Below are positions 49,312 to 61,577 of a DNA stretch of 64,000 nucleotides, piece by piece. The stretch comes from Carex sylvatica (taxonomy: Eukaryota; Streptophyta; Magnoliopsida; Poales; Cyperaceae). The stretch is taken from the NCBI GenBank assembly GCA_964058845.1, contig CAXKVR010000001.1:620001-684000 (forward strand). Reading direction: 5' to 3'. Position numbers and translations under genes: made by a program. Within the stretch, counting starts at the first letter, position 1, and each line of letters opens with the position of its first letter. Under the pieces are notes generated by a model that saw nothing but the letters and a program-made list of their open reading frames with translations, ran no database searches and was not told where the DNA came from.

Positions 49312-49998
49312 CATAGAAGGAAATATCGACCGATACCGATCCGGATCGGCCGATACGTATCGGTATCGGCCGGGACTGATCTGATACTGGTCTGATACTC
49401 GGGAATTTTGTGTTTTTCATCCAATTTCTGCCATTCTGGTCATTATTCGTCTGAAAACTTGAACCCGTGATTGATTAAATGGAATATAAACTATGCACAT
49501 GTTGGAAACTCATCACATTCATTGATTAAATAGAGTATCAACTATGAATCCGTGATTGGTTAAATAGTGTATCAACTATATATGCACATGCAGAAAATAT
49601 AGATATGAAGATGTTAATAATTATTCATTTGGATCTACAATGTTTTTTATTTTTTATTTTTTTAGGACAACAATATCTCTATTTTTATCATAATACAGAC
49701 GACGATGAAGTGATCCAGCCAGCACGACATAGTTTCTGGTATTGAAAGAGTGTGTTTATAGTTTTAATGCTTGTATTATATTGTATTAGTGGATTATTTG
49801 ATTGTAATCATTTATCTAAGCATAAATTACTGACAAATTATTTTTACCTATTTTTTCCTATTTTTTTAGTGGAAAACAATCTTCTGGCCAAAAAGTCCAA
49901 TTTTTCTATCCGAATCGCTGATACCGACCGATACACCGATCCCGAATCAGTATCGGTCGGGACCGATCCCGATCCCGAAACCGATATTTCCTTCTATG
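49312..49998. mobile_element. 687-bp non-autonomous hAT-like element with 8-bp TSD
   Basis: Ends CATAGAAGGAAATATCG / CGATATTTCCTTCTATG-like are inverted and flanked by the perfect direct repeat GTGCAAAG (49304-49311 and 49999-50006). Subterminal arrays of CCGATACCGATCCGGATCGG-type words lie at both ends. The interior has no transposase. Confidence 0.88.
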
Positions 49999-50302
49999 GT
50001 GCAAAGTGGGCAGCAAATCGAAATAAAGGCTAATTGGAATTCTTTTATAAATGACGTCTTAATTTGAGCCGTCCGATCTGGATGAGGGACATTTAAGATG
50101 CTAGATGAAATAATCGGCCATTTTTTCCCCAAGCATCCCCCTTCCTTTTCTTCCCAAGCGCTTTACTTTACTCGGGTAATACGAACCTGGTAATTAAGAT
50201 AGTTAATGGGAATAGAAAAGATAATTCAAATCCAGTCAGGAACTTGGTAAAATGAGATTCAGACTGTTTATTTTAATTTGGTACGAATTTTAATAATCTC
50301 CG

Positions 50303-51100
50303 TGTATCTTTTTTTTGAAAAATAGTGGTATTTACCACCGATTTCATTGAAATCAAGAACCATAGCATATTTGACCTAGTACGTAAAATTGATACCAAAA
50401 TCAAATATAACAAGTCTTTACAGCTGTTCAAAACATAAGCAAAAGCAATAAGAAAAATCAAAACATCATAACATGCCCACAACAAAGTAAGGCAACAATA
50501 TAAGAAAACACGAAAACATCATATTATGCATAAAATTAAGTACTACAAATCTAATAAGTCTTCATTCTCTTTCTCGTCGCCAGACATTGGATATGGGGGG
50601 TTGCCATTCCCAGAACCCTGCACCAGGAGGTCCAAAGCTTGGGTCGAATCTGGACTTCTTTTCTCTTCCGACAAAAGGAGATCTAAAAGATCCTTAACAT
50701 CAAAAGGCATTATAAGATTTAATTTAAAAAATGAATCACCCTCCCTAAATTTACACCAAAATTGAGTCAAAGCAATAATCTTAGCACCAATAACCTTAAT
50801 AGAATAAGGGGAACTAACATTAAAACATAATTTATTGCGTTCTAACCAAGTAGCATCTCGTAATAATTCAATTAATAGTCTATCTTTTAAAGGAATAGAA
50901 GCATCAATCATCCATAAATCCTCTAAAGTTTGACAATTATAACTAAAGTTATTATGATCTGCTATCCAATTCCAGATTAAGCTAATATAAGAACATTGAA
51001 TAAAAAGATGCTCTATACTCTCTATTTAATCACAAAACATACATTTCGTATCTAAAGCATGTTAAAAAAACACCGCTCAACTGAGATTTCTTCAGCACGT
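50303..51100 (-). mobile_element. LINE 3' portion (reverse transcriptase C-terminus)
   Basis: On the - strand the reading LFIQCSYISLIWNWI (about 51000-50950) resembles the zf-RVT zinc-binding region. It is followed by TWLERNKLCF ... GAKIIALTQFWCKF (50911-50543) and a Ser/Asp-rich tail. The 3' end reads TGATTTCAATGAAATCGG then CACTATTTTTCAAAAAAAA at about 50309, the usual plant LINE tail. One TAA in the zinc region (about 51026) and 5' truncation make it inactive. Confidence 0.85.
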
Positions 51101-51540
51101 GTAGTACCTGAAGAGATTAATTAATTATATAGAAAAGAGCTAGCGTTGGAGAAATTTGCAATGGAACCTACCATTTTTAATATTAAAATGGTAATGAACC
51201 GGAGATCGGATATGCATGTGCCAACTCAGCGGAGCTCAACCTATATATATCCTCTAGAAGATTGGGCCTGTCTGTGTGCATGTCTCACCAAATCTGTCTT
51301 AATTAATTTGATCCCGGATTATTTAAATAATGAAGTTTAGCAATTTCAACTTTTTTTTTTTTCATATCCATTTTCAATTCAGTTTATATTAGTATTAATA
51401 TAACTAATGGTATGTAATAGTAATCCATAATATTTGATAAATAAAAAAACACAATCAGATAACAGATGATTCAGATTATTTGATAAATAAAAACACTAAC
51501 ACATGACAAATAATAACAGTCCACGAGGCATAAACAGTCA
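51101..51540. other. Intergenic, no gene seen
   Basis: Only short, unassigned open frames. Poly-T occurs at 51350-51361. Confidence 0.35.
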
Positions 51541-51544
51541 TGTA

Positions 51545-52280
51545 AATAATTTGATACAAAGTTCAAAAATTAGGAGTGCCTGATTTCAGTACAGATTTTA
51601 GTTCTACACTTGTACATTCTGGTTCCATTTCAGTACTGATTTTAGTCCTCTTCCGATCCTCTTCTATACTTTTCTTTTTCTCCGTTATTTAGGGCTAATA
51701 AGTGAATTGAGGCCTAAAGAGACTAATTCCTTATGGTGCCATACTGCTCAGGTCAAATGCCAGTTTATGTAAACTCTGCTACGATATCAGACAAGTCTCC
51801 AGTAATACAAGAGCCCCAAGGAGAGGTTTCAGGAGCTGTTTTGTTCCAGTATTACAATTGTTTGAACATGCTGATAAAATATAATGTTAGCGAACTTAAG
51901 TTCAAATACAAGAGCTCCAAGGAGAGGTTTGAGGAGCTGTTTTGTTCCAGCATGAGTATCTTGAGACAGTTAAAATCGGTCATGTGTATAGGCGTAAATT
52001 GTCTAGCGAGTTGATCAATGATATGATCAATACTTTGGGTAGATATGTAAAGAAAATAGGAAATTTGATCATAACTTAGTCTCTTATTATCTTATTTAGT
52101 TTGTTACACATCCCTTATAATTCTGACAAGTTATGTTTGGGTATGGATTTATTTTTAATGTTGAAGTTATTATTGTTAACTTATTTTGAGACTGGCTTTG
52201 TGTTATTGGTGTATTGAATCCTAAGAGTCTACATTTTCCGCCATTATTGCAGTGGGCTGCCATTGTTGATCAGAGCTGAC
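51545..52280 (+). pseudogene. Broken F-box gene tail (intron 2, last exon, 3' flank)
   Basis: The + strand carries the pattern of the 16.5-kb gene's minus strand. The intron-like GTTCTACACTTGTACATTCT (51600) is followed by EPQGEVSGAVLFQ (about 51805-51850) and then a second partial repeat of the same words (51905-51950). The exon end EYLETVKIGHVY ... KLSSELINDMINTLGRYVKK runs to a TAG near 52078, and the 3' flank block follows at 52135-52270. The duplicated, frame-shifted first half of the exon makes it a pseudogene. No F-box exon is nearby. Confidence 0.8.
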
Positions 52281-52796
52281 TGACAAAAATTGAATTTGTC
52301 AGATTGCACCTTGATCGGAGGTTGTTAATATAATCTGAAGTTTTTATTTTGAATTGTATGTTGATATCAACAATGGCAGGTATATATAATTCTATTACTG
52401 GATAGAAGATATGTGTCATTACTGGAATTGCTTGTATAATGCTATATATGTTGAATGTTCTACCTCTTTTGTATGGTTATATTTAGCAGGTATGTGTCAT
52501 TTGCAGTTGGTTATGTGTTTCTTTGGTAATTTTGTTTATCATGGTTAAGGTGTGCGCATGTTCATCTCATCCAAATAAGATATTATGCTTCTGTTAGGGA
52601 GTTTCAGTTTTACTGTTAACTTATCATGTACTGTTGAGGCCACAGAAACTATCTGCTCATTTCAACTCCAATTGAATTGACATAAAAGTAGAGTTTATAC
52701 GTACCATTCCTACCTTAATATCCTTAATATTACAGCTGCATATCTTGGATTTCGTCATACAAATTGATTGGAAAGGCGATCACATCAGACCTGTAC
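52281..52796. other. Intergenic before duplication copy 2
   Basis: No gene is seen. The copy-2 breakpoint lies at 52796/52797. Confidence 0.4.
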
Positions 52797-53220
52797 AAAC
52801 CCTCATTGTTCTACCGCTTCTAAAACCCTAGCGCAAACTGATTCTTCTCTCTCTCTACGGGGCCGACTCACTCCTTTTATGTCGGATCCGGGTGTTGTTG
52901 GAGATCCGAACTCGGTGTTGTTCGGGTGAGCTTGGATTGGCTCCTCACTTGTGCTACGGGCCCGCTTCTAATGTGATCTCAGGGCCTTGTATCTGGCCCA
53001 GCCCATTAATATTTTTCAGAAAAGAATTGTGCAACAAATAAAGAACACTGTAAAACTGGTAGAGAATAACACATGCAACATTAAATGTAGAACATGTCTG
53101 AGAAAACCAAACTCTTGAATGAAGTCCACGAAGAAAAGTAAATTTAGATTTTGTAATTTTTATATGCAGTTACTGAGAAATATATATATATTTTTTAAAT
53201 TTGGACTGTGGGGACTACAC

Positions 53221-54134
53221 TAGGTGTGAAAACAGATTGAATACGGATTGGATAGTGATAAAACTATATTCGTATTCATTTTTATTTTTCGAATGCGGAT
53301 ACGAATTGGATATTAATCGGGTACGAATACGGATTGGATATTCATCAGATACGAATACGAATCGAATATTAGTCGAATACAAATACGAATACGGATATAA
53401 ATCGAATTCCTAATTCAGATACATATATATTACAACAAGATTGTATAGCATCAGTGAAGTGAATTAATTTTTTTAATTGTAAAACAACAAGTATCCACAT
53501 TTAAAATCAGAACAAAAAAAATTAAATAATGTGTTATTTAATTAAAACAAAATGAACCATTAACAATAAATTACATCAAAACTCAATTAATTAAATGAGA
53601 CAATAATTAAAAAAAATAAAACGATTATTAGCATTTTTAAAAATTTATTATCAATTTTTAAACCTAAGATTTAATTTAAAAAGAAATAAAAATTCAAGAT
53701 GTTGTTTGAATGACGATGGGGTCCCATGACAGGACTCCTCACTCACGGATGGCCACACATATCCCACCTCTTAATTCTCTTCTCTCTATTTCTATTATAG
53801 ACGGACGCCACCCGTATCTGGATATCCGAAAAATTATTCGAAAAATTCAGAAATCCGCATATCCGAAAAATTATCCGATTATCCGAAAAATATATCCGAC
53901 AATTAAAAAATTCGGATATCCGAAAAATCAACATATCCAAATTCGGATAATTATCCGAATCCGTATCCGTATCCGCTTCTGAAATAAAAACCGAATTCGT
54001 ATCCATATCCAGATAAATCATATCCGTATCCATATTCGTATCTGCAAATTTTCCGTATCCGACTATCCGAATTCGAAAAATTCGAATACGGATCCGAATT
54101 TGATCGGATAATATCCGACCCGTTTTCACCCCTA
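53221..54134. mobile_element. 914-bp non-autonomous hAT-like element with 8-bp TSD
   Basis: It starts TAGGTGTGAAAACAGATTGA and ends, inverted, as TAGGGGTGAAAACGGGTCGG. It is flanked by GACTACAC (53213-53220 and 54135-54142). The matching site in copy 1 (24593-24602) carries a single GGACTACACTC with no insert, which proves the boundaries. The interior is filled with degenerate CGGATACGAAT / ATATCCGAAAA repeats and has no transposase. Confidence 0.96.
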
Positions 54135-54207
54135 GACTACACTCAAAAATATTTTTTAATTTGTTCCCCAACTTTTCATGTCAAATAAAAGGCAAGTATT
54201 TTTTTGG

Positions 54208-54320
54208 GTATGGATTTCTTTTTATATGTTGAAGTTAGTATTGTTAACTTATTTTGAGACCCAATTTTTGTTTTTGGTGTATTGAACTCTAAGAATGCAT
54301 GTTCTGCAATTATAGTGATC
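54208..54320 (+). repeat. F-box 3'-flank fragment, copy 2
   Basis: Duplicate of 24668-24790: GGGTATGGATTTCTTTTTAT to GTATTGAACTCTAAGAATGC. Confidence 0.75.
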
Positions 54321-55760
54321 TCAGCTCAGTTATTGTAAATTCATTTGTAAATTATGTATTGATACTTACAAATTTTGTAATCAAACTGTTACTTCCTTTT
54401 CTTATTATGTAATATTATTTTTTGTTAGATCTATTAATTGTATTGACTTCATGGTAAACATCGTTAGTTATATAGAAAAATTCTCCTAGCATGCATCAAT
54501 AACTGTTTGAAATCGATACAGGAGAGAGTTCGTTTTAGGAGGGTTCGAAAATGAATTTAAATTAAGATTCAAATATATTTGACATTTTATCAAATATGAA
54601 TTCAAATTATATATCGTATCTAAATTCCTATATATATGTATCAAGTAATTGAATATCTGGATCCGTATTTGAATATTTAACGAATACGGATATGTATTTC
54701 GAATATTGGCTCATACGGATGCGAATATGGATATTTTTCTAACAAATACGGATACATATACATAATTAATTTAAGATGTAAGTACTTCATTATATCGGCT
54801 TGTGTTTCATTTTTTATAAGATTTATATTTCTTGATATATTTTGACCTACAATATGAAAATAATTAGTGATTAATTAAATCGTCATTATATTTTTTTTAA
54901 CTTTTATTTGTTATGAAAATATTTGGAAGCTATTTTTCATGAGAATAGGTGGTATTTAAATATCTTAATTATTTATGTATTCATATCTGTATTTTTTTAG
55001 TTCAATTTATATCCATATTCAAAATTGTTCATATTCAATTTATTTTTTGTTGTATCTAAATTCCTATATATATATCAAGTATCAACATTAGCAGGGACTG
55101 TTTCTTGGGAGTGTATAATTTATTGGAGGTGAGGTCTCTCATTTCTTTCGCTCAGTTATGTAAAATAAAAACATTCGATGTACAGTATGTCAACGAAGAA
55201 ACGTATTTAGAAATAATTATCAATACATATGTTTAAAAGCTATGTATAATATTGTGAAACATTTAAAATTAGAGATATTATTGTCATACAATATAATTTA
55301 AAAAACAGGAAAATATCAGTACTGGAGATGAGTTGAAATAATTTGACTCTCATCGTTTGATCCAATTTTTTTATTTATATCCAAAAAAAAATATAAATTA
55401 AAAAAACTAATCAAATCTCGCATCTATTTCGAAAACTACCCAAATCAGAAAAAAAATTCTGGTTTCAACACCAATTTTCAGAAAAATTTTTTTCCGATAA
55501 ATGTATATTATAACCGGAAAAAAAAATTCCGGTAATGAATTTCCGAATTTTTTTTTCCGGTTTTAGAGTTTTTTTTTTTAGAAATTTTTTTTTCCGGAAA
55601 TAATATAATATGATACATGTATACATATTGGTTTGAACAGTTTGGATTTACGTTTGGAGTCGATTTGATAGGTTTAGAGTTGGTGTTATATAGGTTGAAA
55701 TGACACTGATGTTATACTAGTCAAACTCTATAATATGATATATGTATATATAATATGATA

Positions 55761-56175
55761 GAGGAGGGTTCAAATGCACTCAAATTTTTGTGCACTCAAG
55801 TGCACCCTATCTTTCAAATTATTTTTCTCCGTTTTCAAAGTCCGAATAGTCAATCCGAACCGTTAGATGCGATCTATATATTAAGATGTGCTTGGAGACC
55901 AAATTTTACATTTTTTGGAATTTTTTTACTATTTTTTTAGATTTATTGAAAATCGCTGTTTTTCGCAAATCTGGACCATACAAAAACAGCGATTTTCAAT
56001 AAATCTAAAAAAATAGTAAACAAATTTCAAAAAATATAAAATTTGGTCTCCAAGCACATCTTAATATATAGATCGCATCTAATGGTTCGGATTGACTATT
56101 CGGACTTTGAAAACAGAGATAAAATATAGGGTGCATTTGAGTGCACAAAAATTTGGGTGCATTTGAAACCTCCTC
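55761..56175. mobile_element. Palindromic MITE, type A, copy 2
   Basis: Same ends GAGGAGGGTTCAAATGCA. This copy keeps CTCAAATTTTTGTGCACTC near the left end, which pairs with GAGTGCACAAAAATTTGGG on the right. Copy 1 has lost that left-hand piece, so copy 2 is the more complete palindrome. Confidence 0.85.
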
Positions 56176-56201
56176 AATATGATATATGTATATATATATA
56201 G

Positions 56202-56483
56202 AGAGAGAGAGTGATTAGTGTGCATTCGAATGTATATGGGCCGAAATACATACGGTCCAAATTTAATTTTTCAAAATCCAAACGGCCGATCCAAACCGTT
56301 CATCTTGTTCTCCATATTAAGATGTGCTTGGAGACCAAATTTTACATTTTTCTGAATTTTTTTACTATTTATTAAGTATTTTACAAAATTGTTGATTCAA
56401 CGGTGGCTGCTGATTTTACTATTTTGTTAAGCCACCGTATGTATTTCGACCCATATATATTCGAATGCACATTAGTTTCTCTA
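56202..56483. mobile_element. Palindromic MITE, type B, copy 2
   Basis: Same as 26650-26926, with GAGAGAGTGATTAGTGTGCA on the left and TGCACATTAGTTTCTCTATA on the right. Confidence 0.8.
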
Positions 56484-57376
56484 TATATATATGTATATAT
56501 AATATAATATATATATTCAAGACTCAGAATTAATATTTTATGCCGAAGAAAAATCCGCCTTCCGGTTTGTTTTTTTATTTTTGACACTGTTTTTGTTCCG
56601 TCGAATCTGCTTTGAAAATCGCACGGATCGAACCCTGGATCAGCGAAAACCCTCTCTCTCGCTGGAGCATCGTTGCTCTCCTCTACCCTGAAAGAAAATC
56701 AGTCGGTCACAACTCAGATGCAATAATCGGCGTAACACAGACATAAGGTGAGTCTCTTTCTATTCAATCGTTCTTAATATTCCAAAGATGGTAGCAACGC
56801 AACATTGGTCTGATTATTGCATCCTAGTGCTATGGTTTAATGGTTTAAGACATTAAGGTCTTAATTTTAAGTACGGTACTTCACAAACACTACAATTGTA
56901 GCTCTCTCCACCTGTTTATAAGTGTTTGTTTTCAGTTCGAGCAGTGTCCTACCCATATATTTTAAGGATTTACAGGATTACACCGTCAAGTGCCATATTT
57001 GTACTGGTACTTCACTGGTCTGAGTTGGTATGGTATGGTTCATCAAAGTGATGCTTTGCTGGTACCAAATCATACACTCATCATTGGCTGGCTAGTGGAA
57101 TCATAGACAGTTTTTTAAGGAAGTTTGTAAAAAAAGACCCCATTTTTTTGTTCAATAGCAAAGCTATTTATCATTTTAGTAACTGCATATGAAAAGTTTG
57201 AGAAAGAATATCTTTATTTGTCTCTTTATTTTCCCAGTACACCTTGAAAACATTAGCCGCCAACTACCTGATGACCATGAAATAATGATAATTAAAATGA
57301 GCCTTTGGGAAGCAAATATATGACAAATCTTATGCTCTTTAAACATTATTAAACTTTGCTTATCTTTGTTTCTTAG

Positions 57377-57662
57377 TATCACTGGTGGCCTCTTTGCTCC
57401 GGTATGGAATCCCCTCTCTGAGGAATCGAGCGCACTGTGGCAGCAGGTGTTTGAACCTTGTGGTGTGAATGAAACAGCATCGGTAGATGACAGTAAATGT
57501 CACTTTGGACCTTGTGGTGTGAGTGAAATAGACATTTTTTTTTTCAAATTAAAGCGAGAAATTTCTGGACAATATTATGCCGGGATTGCTGGTACAGAAG
57601 ACAGCAGCGCAAGTACGTCAGTGGATGCCGCTGTTATGAGCATTAAAAACAGGGAAGCATAG
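57377..57662 (+). pseudogene. Captured exon of unknown gene, copy 2
   Basis: The 95-residue frame is identical in protein sequence to 27816-28101. It again follows GTTTCTTAG with no ATG at the start. The flanks 56960-57300 and 57660-58100 are also almost unchanged, so identity here reflects recent duplication rather than proven selection. Confidence 0.5.
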
Positions 57663-59201
57663 GAGATTGTTTTTATAATTTCTTTCTAGGTGCCTTAGTG
57701 ATGTTGTTATGCTTATGATGTTGTAAGCATATTACTCTTTAGGATATGGATTCTTTTGACATGTAATTTTTCAATTTGAAATATGTGAAATGAGACACCT
57801 GTAATAGTAATTTGAATTTACATTGATTGATGCATATTTGAATTCAAAATGAAAGCAAGATTGTATATTCAACAAATATTTGAAGTCCTAATCATGCTCA
57901 ATACTTATTTGCTTAACAGTATAATTCAACTAGTTTTGATTCCTGAAATCAGTAGTTGAACATTATTTCCAATATTTTGGGAATAATGGTTTTTTTAGTG
58001 TTTTCTGGAGGTAATAGCCAGAAAATTGAGACTTACCAGAGGATTGAAATTTGGTTAGTTGCAATTTTAAGTATCGAGCATTGGTAGCAACACTGGTACA
58101 ACAACCCTTCAAATATTAACAATATACAAAATTTACAAGCATGGCAAAAAATAGAAATAGAAATAGAAATACTTAAAATTGCATCACAAAGACAAATAAG
58201 AGTTATTTTCAAGAGGCATTGTTGTTATAAAAATAAAATATCACACTATACACAATTTACATAATTTACAAGTATGACCAAAAATAGAAATAGAAACAGA
58301 AATACTTGCATGGCATCATAAAGTCACATAGGAGTTGTCTTCAAGGGGCATTCTTGTCATAAACATAAAATATTATAACACGAACAGCTATTACCACAAA
58401 TTGATATAAGGATTCTAGCTATACAACAACAATCTCCAAAAAATTTAAAGCTCATTATTGTAACTCTTATCAGAATTATGATTCTCTCTGCGTAATCTCT
58501 CTATAACTTGGTTCAGCAGTGGATCTCCTGGCCTTCTATAGGTCTGATCACCAATTTTTACTCATATGCATCGCTCTGGCTTAGGATAAACTCCTTCAAC
58601 TAAAATTAGCAGCATGATCATCAATATTTTATTATTTGTTAGAAATGTGAAAGTAAGATTCAATTTAGGTTTACTTGAAGCAAACTACATTACCCAAGAG
58701 TAAAGTACTCTTAATGGCAACTATTTCACAATTTCGCTGAATGCACAACAAAAGAAGATAATAGAGTACATTGACTCAATAAATTTGACACTACATTAAA
58801 ACCTAAGATCCCATGCTCCAGCTATTGAATTTAAAAACATGGTAAGGAAATCTACTCTCCTTGTCCTATAAACAATATCTTTTCAAACTAGTTCTGCTAC
58901 AAAATAAAATTATAGGAAAAAACGAATAGACTAAAAGAGAGCAATCGATACCCAGACAATACTGTAGCTGTAGATCTAACTAGTATTTATTAAGCTTGGA
59001 AACAAACATCACATGTTTATATCTTAAACCATAGTCCACTGATCTTGAAAGCAAATTTAGATCAAAATTTGATGATAACAATACCCTGCCTTCAACAATC
59101 TTAACCATTAACCAGATCTACTCGTATCTACACCGAAAACCCCAAAATTTTGCCAAAAAATTCATAATTTCTCACATAACAAAATAAGGAGAAGATCTCA
59201 C

Positions 59202-59594
59202 CTTGTAAGAAATCACAATTCTTGGCCTCCTTCCTCACCACATCCAAGACCGAATCAATCAGCTCAGCTCCCTCGGTGTAATGTCCCTGGCCCAGTTGTT
59301 CCCAGCTCCCGACTGTCCAAAGACGAAGTTGTCAGGCCTAAAGACCTGGCCAAACGGACCCGACCGGACCGAGTCCATCATGCCGGGTTCTAGATCCATC
59401 AACACAGCCCTCGGCACGTACCGACCACCACTGGCCTCGTTATAGTACACATTGATGCGCTCAAGCTGGAGATCTGAATCACTAGCGTACTTGCCCGTGG
59501 GGTCGATGCCGTGCTCATCACAGATCACCTCCCAAAACTTGGCACCGATCTGGTTCCCGCATTGGCCACCCTGTATGCGGAGAATCTCACGCAT
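59202..59594 (-). pseudogene. Captured beta-tubulin exon 1, near full length
   Basis: From ATG at 59594 the - strand reads [20 protein letters not shown], then [16 protein letters not shown] and [20 protein letters not shown], the beta-tubulin N-terminus with the GTP loop. The exon ends at ACAAG/GTGAGATC (59202) and is 393 bases, one short of the 394-base first exon usual in plant beta-tubulin genes. The missing G (NNWAR, then DITPRELS instead of [10 protein letters not shown]) breaks the frame. The same missing G is in copy 1, so it predates the duplication. A leader exon with donor CTG/GTAAGCT lies at 60048-60230. No exons 2 or 3 follow within the element, so no functional tubulin can be made. 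Confidence 0.94.
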
Positions 59595-60534
59595 CTTGGA
59601 CTGATTACTGATATTGCAAAAAATCACATCTAAGTACTAATATTGCAAAAAGATCATATCTAAATTATTCGTAAGAAACTAGTACATTTACTATAACATT
59701 TATGATTAATAACAATAATATAATAAGAACTAGAGAATTGATTACTGGACATCACAACACTGGAAATAATCTAAACTAAACAAATTGATCACAGTACTGA
59801 TGTCACACAACTATCCAATTACACTGTGGATTAAAATCTTAAAAAAAAAGGTGGAAATATCCAATACAAAGACCTATAATTGGCAAAGACTTTGACTTTG
59901 AAAATATTTAAATCAGCCACTCAAAAGGTTTAAATTTTTCTTAGAACATTACTGGACGTAACCTAAATCAGATACAAGAGAAACCAGACCGACAAGAGAG
60001 GAAGAGAGAACGAGAGAAACAAAGGGAAGGAGGGTGGGAGAGCTTACCAGAGAAATAGAGAGGAAAGTGACCGTACATAGAAGGAGAGGCCAAGAAGAGA
60101 GACGCAAATCGCGAGAGGAGAGCAGCGCTTAGAGAGGAGAGGAGCGGGAGAGGAGAGGTGACAAGAGAGGCGATTTGTGATTTAGGGCTGGGTGGAGAGA
60201 AATGGCGTGAGAGAGAGAGAGCGGTGGGTTGGGGATTTTATTGCACTGGAGACATCCAGTTAAATGGAGAAGGGCTTTAACTTAATTTACCCATTTTTTT
60301 TTCATCTCTGGCCGTTAATTAAAGCCCAGATGTGTGGTTCTGATACAGTGTAAAATGTGTCATATTAAAACCGTGCAAGTGGATCCCTCCTCATGTATAA
60401 TACATATAATATAAAAAATAAAAATTTAACTGTGAATATTTTTTTTCTTCAAATTCTATTTATAGTAAAAAAAAATAAAAAAAATAAATCGGAGCGCAGA
60501 TTTTTCTGCGGTCTGAAAATTTAATTTTAGATCG

Positions 60535-60648
60535 TGAATATATATATTATATTATATATACATATATATACATATATTATATTATATATACATATATATA
60601 CATATATTATATTATATATACATATACATATATTATACTATAAAAAAC
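60535..60648. repeat. TA-rich tandem, copy 2
   Basis: About three units of TATATTATATTATATATACA followed by TATATATACA. It is expanded and cleaner than the copy-1 counterpart at 30595-30712. Confidence 0.8.
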
Positions 60649-61577
60649 TGAAAAATGAAAAAAAAATCTTTAAAAAAAAATTCATAAAAAAAAATTCATG
60701 AAAAAAAAAATCTAAAACCGAAAAAAAAAATTATGATTTTGAAACTTAAAACCAAAATTTTTTTTTCCGGAAATTCATTACCGAATTTTTTTTTCCGGTT
60801 TGGGTAGATTTTGAAATAGACGCGAGATTTGGTTATTTTTTTAAATTTATATATTATTTTTTGAATATAAATAAAAAAAATCAGTCGTTTGATCTATTGT
60901 AAAATATGAGATTTCGTTTCACAATATTCAGAAGAAAAATATTCGAACTTCTGTCCATTCAATTAAAAAGAAAGAAATATTCAGAAGAAAAATATTCGAA
61001 CTTCGCGTCATACTGTGCATCAAATATTTATTTAATGTTACAACCAAAGATTCAATTAAGTCCATGCAATTAATAAACGAATTTAAGTAAATCACAACAA
61101 TCCAACCCAATTCTAATCCATGCAATTAATAAGTGTACAATTAAATTATAAAAACTGAAAGTACATAGTTAACAATAGAAAACTAAATCTAGCAATTACA
61201 ACAACGGGCAAGCATGAAAAGTTGAACGGTGCAGGAATTCAACAAACTGAAGTAAAGGAACTTATAATATTATAATGAGACTCACATCTGACCGCTCGTC
61301 TCTAATTAAGCAGAGAGAATATGTATGATTATGCCATGTCTTCTTCTTGTATTTTTCCGTATGATCTCTTAATTTTTATTGTTAGCAAACTAAATCTTTT
61401 TATTGTTAGTTAATCGGCCTGCTCAACATGTAATTAAGAGTAGTTAAATTACAGTGAAAATAATAAAAAACAGCTGATAATCGAACTTAAAGCCTTACAG
61501 CTACGCAAAGTATATGAATAGCAAATCAAGACTGAGGAATTTGTAAAGAAATTTTACAACCAAAGAAGCATGAGATC

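Larger units (their letters stand above)
55160..61037. mobile_element. TIR element carrying captured gene fragments (Pack-MULE-like), copy 2
   Basis: Same structure as 25640-31145. The left repeat (55160-55610) and right repeat (60655-61037) are inverted, with CATTCGATGTACAGTATG against CATACTGTGCATCAAAT. The right repeat has lost about 50 bases near 60795. This copy keeps the fuller tubulin exon and leader and is therefore closer to the original capture. Confidence 0.75.

Noticed and set aside
49752..50033. 93-residue frame with RIADTDRYTDPESVSVGTDPDP tail
   Set aside because: The charged tail is translated CCGAT-type subterminal repeats of the hAT-like element at 49312-49998.
59202..59594. 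Functional beta-tubulin gene
   Set aside because: A missing base shifts the frame near codon 105, exons 2 and 3 are absent, and the piece lies inside a transposon's inverted ends.
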